From positions 1-38,522 of the forward strand of contig JAKPCT010000103.1 in assembly GCA_029553165.1 (NCBI GenBank): a DNA stretch of 38,522 bases, in the 5' to 3' direction. The translations under genes were made by a program, and so were the position numbers. Below are positions 8,347 to 17,565 of the stretch, piece after piece. The notes under the pieces were generated by a model. The model saw only the letters and a list, made by a program, of their open reading frames with translations, was not told the origin of the DNA and made no database searches. The stretch comes from Bacillota bacterium. Its GTDB lineage: Bacteria; Bacillota; UBA4882; UBA8346. Each line of letters starts with the position of its first letter. Within the stretch, counting starts at the first letter, position 1.

Positions 8347-8369
8347 TTAGTTAAGATCATTTAGTTAAG
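8342..8369 (+). repeat. Perfect 14-bp tandem repeat, two copies
   Basis: The unit ATCATTTAGTTAAG occurs twice without a gap (8342-8355 and 8356-8369), followed by a partial ATC. It covers the -10 box and probable start site of the promoter at 8318-8346. Confidence 0.85.
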
Positions 8370-8399
8370 ATCTTTTATTAGATTGATGCTGATTTTTTT

Positions 8400-8465
8400 G
8401 GAGGTGATTAAAATCAACAATTAGTTTGTGACACTGTTAATTGTCGAATTAGGGTAGCTAAATAA
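8400..8465 (+). pseudogene. Relic of a second NHL-repeat gene (start site fused to 3' end)
   Basis: Bases 8427-8465 read C-D-T-V-N-C-R-I-R-V-A-K-stop. The last codons of the intact gene (9542-9580) read C-D-T-G-N-F-R-I-R-V-A-K-stop. DNA similarity continues past the stop codon (AATAATTTAAAG and beyond). Just upstream, at 8400-8406, is a free GGAGGTG ribosome site with no gene. I infer a former tandem copy reduced to its ribosome site and tail by an internal deletion. No intact protein is made here. Confidence 0.6.
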
Positions 8466-8485
8466 TTTAAAGGGGTATTAAAAAG

Positions 8486-9580
8486 ATGAGTAAACGATTA
8501 TTTGGGGTATTTGTTCTAAGTTTAGCAATAGCTACCGCTTTAGCCGGTTGCGGTGGTGGCGGAAAAAAACAACAAAACACGTCAGGGCCGGTAGACCTTT
8601 CCAACCGCTCACTTTATATAACTACAATTGCCGGAACAGGAATTGAGCCTGACAGCAGCAATACTGATATCGATGGCGATAACTGCCCGGCTCTTAATGC
8701 CAACATTCAACCATCAAATATTACACTCGACCGCGAAGGCAATATTTACTTTGTGGATGGTTCAGCTATTCGTAAAATTGACAAATCAGGCATTATCACC
8801 AGAATAGCAGGTCAATCGATAGCGGGTCCTTGTCAAAACAATATTAAAGCCATTGACGCATATCTTTTTAATCCGAAAGAAATTGTTTTTGACAACAACG
8901 GAAATCTTTATGTAACCGATAGTGACAACAGTTGCGTTCGCAAAATTGATAAATCCGGCATTATTACAACTTATGTCGGACCTCAAGATGATGCAACTAT
9001 CAAGTTTGAATTAATACAACCATGGGGATTGGCCATTGATTCAAGCGGAAATCTCTACATTTCTGATGCTAATGGTTCTATAAATTCCGTTTTTAAAGTA
9101 AGCGCCTCCGGTAACGTAACTACGATCGCCAGCAATACTACAGGAGCAGACTTTAGATCGCCATGTAGTTTAACAATCGATCCAGCCGGAAATCTGTACG
9201 TGGTTGATGCTATTCATCATTGCATTAAAAAAATTACTCCATCTGGTAATATCTCAATTGTTGCCGGTAATGGTACATTAGACAATAATAGCGATGGTGG
9301 TTTGGCCACCGAAGCTAAATTAGGTATACTCAGCCAAATTGCCACAGATCCTTATGGCAATCTTTATATCTGTGATACCTCAAACCATTGCATCCGAAAG
9401 ATTTCTCCCTCGGGTATTATCACTACTGTCATTGGAACTAATGGAGAAGCCGGATATGCTGGTGATAATGGTTTAGCAGATCAAGCTTTATTATTATTTC
9501 CATATGGAATCGCTGTCGATTCAAACACTAATTTCTATATTTGCGACACTGGTAATTTTCGAATTAGAGTAGCCAAATAA
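8486..9580 (+). CDS. NHL-repeat beta-propeller lipoprotein
   Basis: Secreted, lipid-anchored predicted six-bladed beta-propeller of 364 residues. The ATG at 8486 follows AAAGGGG. The lipoprotein signal ends L-A-G-C with Cys at about 22, then a Gly-rich linker. NHL repeats follow, each with the pattern P-x-x-(I/L)-x-x-D-x-x-G-N-(I/L)-Y-(I/V)-x-D and then I-R-K-I or I-K-K-I and an I-x-T-(I/V)-x-G close. At least five are clear. Such propellers usually bind proteins or polysaccharide at the cell surface, so a binding role is inferred. A related copy has decayed just upstream. It ends at a strong terminator and is transcribed alone. Confidence 0.85.
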   Translation: MSKRLFGVFVLSLAIATALAGCGGGGKKQQNTSGPVDLSNRSLYITTIAGTGIEPDSSNTDIDGDNCPALNANIQPSNITLDREGNIYFVDGSAIRKIDKSGIITRIAGQSIAGPCQNNIKAIDAYLFNPKEIVFDNNGNLYVTDSDNSCVRKIDKSGIITTYVGPQDDATIKFELIQPWGLAIDSSGNLYISDANGSINSVFKVSASGNVTTIASNTTGADFRSPCSLTIDPAGNLYVVDAIHHCIKKITPSGNISIVAGNGTLDNNSDGGLATEAKLGILSQIATDPYGNLYICDTSNHCIRKISPSGIITTVIGTNGEAGYAGDNGLADQALLLFPYGIAVDSNTNFYICDTGNFRIRVAK

Positions 9581-9642
9581 TTTAAAGAAGTATGGAATAA
9601 TAGAAAAATAAGTAAAAATATCTAAAAACAAGTCTACAGACC

Positions 9643-9677
9643 AGACTGTATGGTGGAAACCGTACAGTCTTTCTTTT
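9643..9677 (+). terminator. Rho-independent terminator after the NHL gene
   Basis: AGACTGTATGG (9643-9653) pairs with CCGTACAGTCT (9660-9670) with one G-U pair and a six-base loop, followed by a T-rich tract. Confidence 0.8.
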
Positions 9678-9757
9678 ATTACATCAAATATAATGTCCCC
9701 CTGGTATAACCAAAAGTTAATTTGTAAAAATATCCAAAATAATCTTTCCCGCCCCGC

Positions 9758-9786
9758 TCGACAAAATTAACTAAATCAACTAAAAT
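9758..9786 (+). promoter_or_regulatory. Sigma-A-type promoter of the parC-like gene
   Basis: TCGACA (9758-9763), a 17-base spacer and TAAAAT (9781-9786), each one base from consensus. It lies 40 bases before the ATG at 9826, so parC does not depend on transcription from parE. Confidence 0.55.
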
Positions 9787-9825
9787 GGTTAATAGATCTT
9801 TGAAATAGACTATGGAGGCTGTTTG

Positions 9826-12027
9826 ATGGCAGTAAACAACCCTATACCGCAAAAAATCGTTGAAACGCTTGAGCAAAACTATATGCCATACGCCATGAGT
9901 GTAATCGTTTCCCGGGCGATCCCGGAGATTGATGGTTTTAAACCTTCACATCGCAAACTCCTTTATACCATGTATAAAATGGGATTACTCAGCGGCAACC
10001 GGACCAAATCGGCTAATGTAGTAGGCCAAACCATGAAGTTAAATCCCCATGGCGATATGGCTATCTATGAAACCCTGGTCCGTTTGACACGGGGTAATAA
10101 CGCGCTCTTACATCCGTTTATTGATTCCAAAGGCAACTTTGGGAAGCAATACTCCAAGGACATGCAGTTTGCCGCTCCCCGTTATACCGAAGTTAAACTG
10201 GATAAGATCTGTGAGGAGTTATTTAAGGATTTAGACAAAAATACGGTTGATTTTGTTGACAACTATGACGGGACGATGCAGGAACCAACCTTACTGCCAA
10301 CAACTTTCCCCAATATTTTGGTAAATGCCAATCAGGGTATTGCAGTCGGTATGGCAAGTAATCTTTGCAGTTTTAATTTGGCCGAAGTTTGTCAGGCAAC
10401 AATCGCCTATATCAATAATGAAAATGTCAACATCATTGAATATTTAAAAGCACCTGATCTTGCCTCGGGTGGTCAACTGATCTATAGTGAAAAAGATATT
10501 CAGGAAATCTATAATACCGGGCGCGGTTCGTTTAAATTACGCGCCAAATACCGTTTTGACAAAGACAATAACTGTATTGAGATTTATGAAATTCCCTATA
10601 CCACTTCAGTTGAAGCGATTATTGACGCGATAATCAATCTTGTTAAAAGTGGCAAATTAAAAGAAATTGTTGACGTCCGTGATGAAACCGATCTTAGTGG
10701 TTTAAAGATCACGCTTGATCTGCGCCGGGCAACGGATCCTGAGGCGTTGATGAATAAACTCTTTAAATTGACCCCATTACAAGACTCATTCAGCTGTAAC
10801 TTTAACATCCTGATCCATGGCCGGCCGAAAGTCCTGGGGGTTAAAGAGATCATCCGGGAATGGCTCGATTTCCGGATCAACTGTATTAAACGCCAGACAT
10901 TATTTGATATTGACAAAAAACAGGAAAAACTACACCTGTTGCTCGGTTTGCAAAAAATCTTACTCGATATTGATAAAGCGATCAAAATTATCCGTGAGAC
11001 CGAACAGGAAAATCAGGTAATAGCCAACTTGATGCAAGGATTTGCGATTGATGAAATTCAAGCCGAATTCATCGCGGAGATTAAACTGCGTCATTTGAAT
11101 CAGGAATACATCCTAAACCGAATCAGCGAGATTGATAACTTACGTAAAGAGATTGCCGATCTCCAAGACTTATATCATGACGAAGCAAAGATTAAACAAT
11201 TAATCAGCAGGCAATTAACCGAAATTGCCAAAAAATTTGGCCAACCGCGCCGGACGGAGATCATCAATGAGGAACATATTGAAGAGATCACCAAAGAACA
11301 TCTGATCGAGGATTATAACTTAAAATTATTCTTAACTGATCATAATTATCTCAAAAAAGTACCGTTGGTATCTCTAAGAGCCAATCCCGAACACAAACTG
11401 AAAGATGATGATTTCATCATTCAGGAGATTGATACTCATAATAAGGCCGATCTGTTGCTCTTCTCCAACAAATACACTGTTTATAAAATCAAGATTTATG
11501 AGATCAATGACTGCAAGGCCAGCAATCTCGGCGAGTATTTGACCAACTTGCTGGAACTGGAACCGGATGAAAGAATTATCTATCTTTTGGCTACCGATGA
11601 TTATCGCGGCTATGTATTATTTGCGTTCGAAAATGGCAAAATGGCCAAGATTGACCTTCAAAGTTACGCTACGAAGACCAATCGTCGTAAATTAGCAAAT
11701 GCCTATTCTGATTTAGCGCCATTAGTCAGAATCTTCTATCTGGAACAAGACGTTGAATTAGTTGCCTTCAGCAGTATCAATAAGGTATTGATCTTTAATA
11801 CGGCAAATATTAACGCCAAAACAACCCGTGATTCTCAAGGAGTCCAAGTTTTAAAAGGCAAAAAAGGCAGCAAAATGATCGCCGTCAAGACGCTTCAGGA
11901 AGTGCCTTTTACTAACTACGATTACTACCGGACTAAGAATATTCCTGCAATCGGTTGTTATTTAAAGGATGAAGACAACGGAACCGAGCAAACAAGTTTA
12001 AATTTTGAAACTCCACCTGAAGAATGA
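9826..12027 (+). CDS. parC: Topoisomerase IV-type subunit A (ParC/GyrA family)
   Basis: DNA-cleaving subunit of a type II topoisomerase. I use ATG at 9826 (733 residues), seven bases after GGAGG, rather than the adjacent TTG at 9823. The breakage-reunion domain has the catalytic Tyr120 in A-P-R-Y-T-E and the DNA-gate helix H-G-D-M-A-I-Y-E-T at 75-83. A tower and a coiled-coil region follow, then a short C-terminal beta-pinwheel. I see no GyrA box (Q-R-R-G-G-K-G), which favours topoisomerase IV over gyrase. Its ParE-like partner is encoded 5 kb upstream on the same strand. The usual quinolone-contact Ser is Met78, and the acidic partner is Glu82. A pspC gene follows 29 bases after the stop. 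Confidence 0.88.
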   Translation: MAVNNPIPQKIVETLEQNYMPYAMSVIVSRAIPEIDGFKPSHRKLLYTMYKMGLLSGNRTKSANVVGQTMKLNPHGDMAIYETLVRLTRGNNALLHPFIDSKGNFGKQYSKDMQFAAPRYTEVKLDKICEELFKDLDKNTVDFVDNYDGTMQEPTLLPTTFPNILVNANQGIAVGMASNLCSFNLAEVCQATIAYINNENVNIIEYLKAPDLASGGQLIYSEKDIQEIYNTGRGSFKLRAKYRFDKDNNCIEIYEIPYTTSVEAIIDAIINLVKSGKLKEIVDVRDETDLSGLKITLDLRRATDPEALMNKLFKLTPLQDSFSCNFNILIHGRPKVLGVKEIIREWLDFRINCIKRQTLFDIDKKQEKLHLLLGLQKILLDIDKAIKIIRETEQENQVIANLMQGFAIDEIQAEFIAEIKLRHLNQEYILNRISEIDNLRKEIADLQDLYHDEAKIKQLISRQLTEIAKKFGQPRRTEIINEEHIEEITKEHLIEDYNLKLFLTDHNYLKKVPLVSLRANPEHKLKDDDFIIQEIDTHNKADLLLFSNKYTVYKIKIYEINDCKASNLGEYLTNLLELEPDERIIYLLATDDYRGYVLFAFENGKMAKIDLQSYATKTNRRKLANAYSDLAPLVRIFYLEQDVELVAFSSINKVLIFNTANINAKTTRDSQGVQVLKGKKGSKMIAVKTLQEVPFTNYDYYRTKNIPAIGCYLKDEDNGTEQTSLNFETPPEE

Positions 12028-12056
12028 ATCACGGGAAAAACCAGAGGAGGTCAACA

Positions 12057-12497
12057 ATGAAAAGACTGTTTCGAAGCCGGCAAAATGCGATCATTGGTGG
12101 CGTTTGTGGCGGTATAGGAGAATACTTTAATATCGATCCGACAATTATCCGGATCCTATTTGTCTTACTAACTGGAGCAGGAATACTCCCTTACCTAATC
12201 TTATGGATAATCCTTCCCTATCAAGATCAGAAATCCAGCGATCCGGCGGAGACAATTCGCGCCGGAGCAGCAGAAATCGGAGAAAAAGCACGCAATCTTA
12301 GCGAAACAATCCGCAACAACCGCCCTGACTCCCAACACACGGGATTACTTCTAGGCTTAGGTTTAATAGTCATTGGCAGTTTAATTTTATTAAGAAATCT
12401 AGGATTTATCTGGTTTGAATGGATCAATCTCCGTAACCTGTGGCCGCTCCTGCTAATCGCATTTGGAGTAAGTTTACTGATTAATCGGAAAAAATAA
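12057..12497 (+). CDS. PspC-domain membrane protein
   Basis: 146-residue inner-membrane protein. I use ATG at 12057 because AGAGGAGG lies six bases before it; an upstream ATG at 12024 overlaps the parC stop but lacks a ribosome site. The N-terminal PspC domain has the R-S-R-x-N-x-x-(I/L)-x-G-V-C-G-G-(I/L)-(G/A)-E-Y-F start and the I-D-P-T-(I/L)-(I/V)-R core, with a hydrophobic helix ending W-I-I-L-P. A polar linker follows, then two C-terminal transmembrane helices of the LiaF/DUF5668 type. Family members sense or transmit envelope stress. It is probably co-transcribed with parC. Its exact role here is unknown. Confidence 0.85.
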   Translation: MKRLFRSRQNAIIGGVCGGIGEYFNIDPTIIRILFVLLTGAGILPYLILWIILPYQDQKSSDPAETIRAGAAEIGEKARNLSETIRNNRPDSQHTGLLLGLGLIVIGSLILLRNLGFIWFEWINLRNLWPLLLIAFGVSLLINRKK

Positions 12498-12515
12498 TAA
12501 AACAGCTCAAAAACT

Positions 12516-12546
12516 AACCCCCGAAGTAGTTCACACTTCGGGGGTT
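12516..12546. terminator. Bidirectional terminator between pspC and gap
   Basis: A perfect 12-bp stem, AACCCCCGAAGT (12516-12527) with ACTTCGGGGGTT (12535-12546), with a seven-base loop. It lies between two convergent genes. T-rich sequence follows on both strands, more clearly on the minus strand. Confidence 0.75.
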
Positions 12547-12559
12547 ATTGTTTAGTCAA

Positions 12560-13609
<1,050 letters not shown>

Positions 13610-13825
13610 TCAAAGTAACTTAAAAAAAATGTGCGTTTTACACACTTTAACCACATTAATTGTATCCAATATCAACAATGATTTCAATAGGTTTTGCCAT
13701 TTTGATCAAAACTTTTAACAATTGCCAACCAATTACCGTCAATAGCATATGTATTTTGAGGGATTCTATTTACCAAAATTACATATAAATTATCGATCTG
13801 AATTTTACGTGGCGAGGATTTTCCG

Positions 13826-15097
13826 ATGTATTCAACCAATCCTTTTAACCTTAATGACTCCTTATTTACTGCCGATTACTGGCTTGAAAAAGCAACCGAT
13901 CCTGAACGTTTAATCGCACCTGAAGCAGCGATCGTCTCCTTCAATCAGGAAATTATCCGCAGACAACCCCGTTTCATGAAAGATTTAACAAACTACCCGA
14001 AATTGATTCCCAAAGCCAAACTAACTACGATGCTCAAAGCTAAAATTACCGAGCTTAATCCAGGTTATTACCATAACCATAGACAGTTAACTCCAAATTA
14101 TCTCAATACGGTTAAGAATAATCTAAACCTTAACAACATTCCCGATTTTTCTGTCCCTAAATACGGAGTGACCATCTTCCGGACTGATCTCCGCACGTTT
14201 CCGACCAATGATTCGGTGTACTGTACCCCAACCGATTGTAGTTTTGATCTCTGGCAAGAGACCGCGATCAATCCTACCGAGCCGGTAATCGTGTTACATT
14301 CCAGTTCTGATTCCGAGTGGTATTTTATCCAGACATATAACTATTCCGGCTGGGTGGTAAAATGCAACATTGCCTTGCTAAATTGCTATAATGATTGGTT
14401 ACAATACGTTAATGAGCCAAATATCTTAGTGGTTACCGGCAAACAACTCCATATCCCTCTGCCAACCAACGGTCATGAATTGATCTTTGAAATGGGAGCC
14501 AGGTTATTCCCGGCAATCAAAGACCACCGGCGCTCAAATTCTGCTTTGATAAAATTACCCATAAAAAAAGAGAATAACACCGTTGAAGAGGTGATTCTCA
14601 CAATCAATTCCCCACAAAATGTCCATTTTGGCTATCTGCCCTATAACCTTACCAATCTCCTGCGTCAAGCCTTTAAAATGCTGGATCAGCCTTATGGTTG
14701 GGGCGGTCAGGACGCTAAAATTGATTGCTCGGCATTCATCAGCAACATCTTTGCAACCTTCGGCTTCCGATTGCCACGTAACGCCAATCAGCAAGCTCAG
14801 TCCGCCGGTATTACAATCCCGTTTACCAATCTTAATCCCCAAGAACGCCGTCAGTTAATCGCCCGGCTTTCCCCTGGCGCTCTGCTTTACCTCAAGGGCC
14901 ATGTCATGCTTTTTTTAGGTGAAGATCAGGGTTCCTTTTATGTGATCCACGCCCTGTCTTCTTATGGTTTAAAAAACGGAAACAAGGTTGAGCCAGTTCC
15001 ATTATTCAGAGTTACAATTACGGATCTCGACCTGCTGCGCCCAGATGGGAAAAGCTTATTAGAGTCCTTAACGGTTGCAAAAGTATTGACATTATAA
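13826..15097 (+). CDS. NlpC/P60 cysteine peptidase with SH3b domains, no signal peptide
   Basis: Predicted gamma-D-glutamyl-diamino-acid endopeptidase for peptidoglycan peptides. 423 residues, ATG at 13826 with a weak GCGAGGA site. Residues 1-110 look like the helical N_NLPC_P60 region, then two SH3b-like segments (about 110-250). The catalytic domain is C-terminal, with Cys in I-D-C-S-A-F, His in K-G-H-V-M-L-F-L-G and a third His in V-I-H-A-L-S-S-Y-G. The architecture resembles the Desulfovibrio/YkfC-type recycling enzymes as I remember them. The N-terminus is polar, and an in-frame stop lies about 27 bases upstream, so a missed signal peptide is unlikely. I infer a cytoplasmic role in muropeptide recycling. 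Confidence 0.82.
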   Translation: MYSTNPFNLNDSLFTADYWLEKATDPERLIAPEAAIVSFNQEIIRRQPRFMKDLTNYPKLIPKAKLTTMLKAKITELNPGYYHNHRQLTPNYLNTVKNNLNLNNIPDFSVPKYGVTIFRTDLRTFPTNDSVYCTPTDCSFDLWQETAINPTEPVIVLHSSSDSEWYFIQTYNYSGWVVKCNIALLNCYNDWLQYVNEPNILVVTGKQLHIPLPTNGHELIFEMGARLFPAIKDHRRSNSALIKLPIKKENNTVEEVILTINSPQNVHFGYLPYNLTNLLRQAFKMLDQPYGWGGQDAKIDCSAFISNIFATFGFRLPRNANQQAQSAGITIPFTNLNPQERRQLIARLSPGALLYLKGHVMLFLGEDQGSFYVIHALSSYGLKNGNKVEPVPLFRVTITDLDLLRPDGKSLLESLTVAKVLTL

Positions 15098-15158
15098 ATT
15101 AGCTTTAACTACCCAACAGATTTCTTACGACTTTGGCCCTGCCGGTTGCAACATCCAT

Positions 15159-15575
15159 CTAGACTGTTCTGCTATAGCATCCGCCGGTTTCGACAGCAAT
15201 GTATTTTAAACCAGAGGCTTCGAGAATAGCAACGATAGCTTCAATATTTCGTTGCCCAATATCAAAATAATCTTGCCAGCCGATCGTAGCTCCCCCAAAC
15301 AATTCAATCCGAAGGTTTTCCTTTTTGCAACCATAGCTAATGAGAAATTGATCCAAAAGAATTTCCAGGGCCGTATCGGCAAAATAAGCAGGTTTAAGTC
15401 TACTTTTTTCAATATCAATTTTGGAATCCGGCAGGACAATATGGGCCATTCCCAAGATCTTTAACTTTGTGCAGTAAAATGTAACCGCTACACATGAACC
15501 CAGGGCATAAGTCCGCAAAACATCATCACGATCACCCGAAATATGGTAATCACCGACACCCAGTATGTGTAACAA
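15159..15575 (-). CDS. cheD: Chemoreceptor glutamine deamidase CheD
   Basis: Converts specific Gln residues of chemoreceptors to Glu, changing their output; in Bacillus-type systems it also binds CheC. 138 residues. TTG start at 15575 with the ribosome site AAGGATGA overlapping the end of cheB, six bases away, so the two are translationally close. Catalytic Cys28 is in L-G-S-C-V-A-V and His45 in G-M-A-H-I-V-L-P. L-F-G-G-A and the C-terminal T-G-G motif are present. It is the last gene of the chemotaxis cluster. No cheC is found in the window, so CheD here may act only as a deamidase. Confidence 0.92.
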   Translation of the reverse strand: MLHILGVGDYHISGDRDDVLRTYALGSCVAVTFYCTKLKILGMAHIVLPDSKIDIEKSRLKPAYFADTALEILLDQFLISYGCKKENLRIELFGGATIGWQDYFDIGQRNIEAIVAILEASGLKYIAVETGGCYSRTV

Positions 15576-15581
15576 TAAAAA

Positions 15582-16610
15582 TCATCCTTCATTAACCAAG
15601 TTATATAATAAATTAGGAATATTTGCCAAAGAAGCTTGTCTCTCAACAGCACCAATCTCATAGGCGACTTTAGGCATACCATAAACAATTGACGATTCTT
15701 CATCCTGACCAATTGTCCGGGCGCCGGCCTGACGCATTTTTAATAAACCTTGCGCCCCGTCTGCACCCATTCCGGTTAGGATTACCCCAACGGCTTTCGC
15801 TTTAGCATGTTCAGCAACCGAATTAAAGAGCACATCAACCGAAGGGCAATGTCCGCTCACCTTTTCACCTTTATAACAATCAACATAATAAGTATTGCTT
15901 TTTTTCTTCAAAACCATATGGTAATCTCCGGGAGCAATTAAAACTTTTCCGGGATAAACCTCATCACCAGTGGCTGCTTCTTTAACCTCCAATGAACAAC
16001 TATTATTTAAGCGTTCCGCATACATTTTGGTAAAGACCGGCGGCATGTGTTGAACAATCACTATCCCCGGCATCTCCCGCGGCAAAGCTTTTAATAAACT
16101 TGCCAAAGCTTCCGTTCCACCAGTCGAAGCACCAATGGCAACAATCTTACTCAAATCGGTCTTCGGACTATGGAAGATGCGACTGGCCATATCGTTTTTC
16201 CAATGTCCCACTTTAACCGTTGAAGCAATTTTGATCTTGATCACCAATTCATTGACCATTGAGTCAATTGGTTGCCCAATTCGAAGATTTGGTTTTACTA
16301 CAAAATCGACTGCCCCTGCATCAAGCGCATCAAAGATACTATCACTGATTGAACTGACCACAATCACTGGAATTGGGTATTGCGGCATCAATTTTTTTAA
16401 AAATTCGATCCCGTTCATCCGTGGTAATTCGACATCCAACGTCATAACATCCGGTTCATGTTTCAAGATTAGATCCCTGGCTTCGTAAGGGTCAGAAGCT
16501 TTAGCCACCACCTCAATCGCCGGGTCGCGGGCAATCGCCTTGGCTAATGTCTCCCGAAATAACATTGAGTCATCAACAATCAATACTTTTATTTTTCGTT
16601 TGATCTTCAT
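15582..16610 (-). CDS. cheB: Chemotaxis response regulator and glutamate methylesterase CheB
   Basis: Removes methyl groups from chemoreceptors when phosphorylated by CheA. 342 residues, ATG at 16610 with a GGGGA ribosome site. The N-terminal receiver has V-D-D and the phospho-acceptor Asp59 in L-D-V-E-L-P-R-M-N-G. The C-terminal esterase has the nucleophile Ser in G-A-S-T-G-G, His in V-Q-H-M-P-P and Asp in G-M-G-A-D-G. It is the only receiver domain encoded in the cluster. 73 bases separate it from cheR; it is followed closely by cheD. Confidence 0.95.
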   Translation of the reverse strand: MKIKRKIKVLIVDDSMLFRETLAKAIARDPAIEVVAKASDPYEARDLILKHEPDVMTLDVELPRMNGIEFLKKLMPQYPIPVIVVSSISDSIFDALDAGAVDFVVKPNLRIGQPIDSMVNELVIKIKIASTVKVGHWKNDMASRIFHSPKTDLSKIVAIGASTGGTEALASLLKALPREMPGIVIVQHMPPVFTKMYAERLNNSCSLEVKEAATGDEVYPGKVLIAPGDYHMVLKKKSNTYYVDCYKGEKVSGHCPSVDVLFNSVAEHAKAKAVGVILTGMGADGAQGLLKMRQAGARTIGQDEESSIVYGMPKVAYEIGAVERQASLANIPNLLYNLVNEG

Positions 16611-16683
16611 TTACATCCCCGCTTTTAAAGAAATTTGGCGGACCCTTCTCAAAATTAATTTACCTGTTGACAGAAGCTTTTGA

Positions 16684-17500
16684 TTATCCTTTTCGATAAA
16701 CCGCTGGCATCACATACTGATATTTGGTCTCTTCACGGTTGATTGATTCGGCATGTCCGATAAATAAATACCCTCCGGGCTCGGTATACTCATAAAACTT
16801 ATTAATCAACTCTCTTTTAGTATTATGATCAAAATAAATCATCACATTCCGGCAGAAAATCACATGAAATTTACGTTTAAACGGAAAAGTGGGATTATTA
16901 AGATTAAAAGACCGGAAAATAACTTCTGATCTAATTTTATCAACAATTCGATATTCGTTGTTACTGATCTTCTCCAAATAATTGCGGCGCCAGCTATCAG
17001 GGAGTGTGGTTACCTGTTCCGTAGTATAAACTCCGGCAACTGCTGTATCCAAAGCTTTTCTGGAGATATCCGTGGCCAAAACCCGGCTATCCCAAAGCCA
17101 TTTGCTTTGACCAAAAAAGTCAGCAATTATCATTGCTAATGTATACGGTTCTTCGCCACTTGAACACCCGGCACTCCAAATCCGCAGATCTTTGATGGTA
17201 ACCGTACTTGCCAAGTAAGGCAACACTTTATCTCTAAAGAAGTTAAAGTGATCGATCTCTCTTAAAAAGTAGGTATGATTAGTGGTTATCTTACTTAGCA
17301 ATGTAGTCACTGCCTCACCAGTTTTATCCTGAATAATATATTTATAGTAGTCACTAAAACTGTTAAGGTTTAATGAGATCAGTAGATTCTGCAATCTTCC
17401 TTCCACCAGATGTTTTTTTACCATTAAGATCAATCCCACAATGATTTTTTACATAGTTCATAATCTTATAAAATTCTTCATCAGTTATTCCTATATTCAT
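16684..17500 (-). CDS. cheR: Chemoreceptor methyltransferase CheR with apparent frameshift
   Basis: Methylates receptor glutamates using SAM. The main open frame (16684-17439, 251 residues) has K-K-H-L-V-E-G-R-L, the SAM-binding W-S-A-G-C-S-S-G-E-E-P-Y-T, T-D-I-S and F-C-R-N-V-M-I-Y-F. It lacks the first helices of the N-terminal domain. These are encoded in another frame from ATG 17500, which has a perfect AGGAG site, reading M-N-I-G-I-T-D-E-E-F and later C-G-I-D-L-N-G-K-K. The frames meet at a run of seven A on the minus strand (T at 17413-17419); removing one A gives a continuous 271-residue CheR reading G-I-D-L-N-G-K-K-H-L-V-E-G-R-L. Homopolymer error, mutation or slippage are all possible. 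Confidence 0.88.
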
Positions 17501-17565
17501 TGGTGGCTCCTAACTCAACTCGTCTGTTTTTAGTCCTGATTCTAATTCTAAAAATTTACATCGTG

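Noticed and set aside
13630-13650. TGTG-N7-CACA as an operator for gap
   Set aside because: The arms are only four bases long, and no regulator gene lies nearby.
17410-17422. Programmed -1 frameshift signal (A-AAA-AAC) in cheR
   Set aside because: The heptamer is present, but its phase relative to the upstream reading frame is wrong, and the shift needed is +1, not -1.
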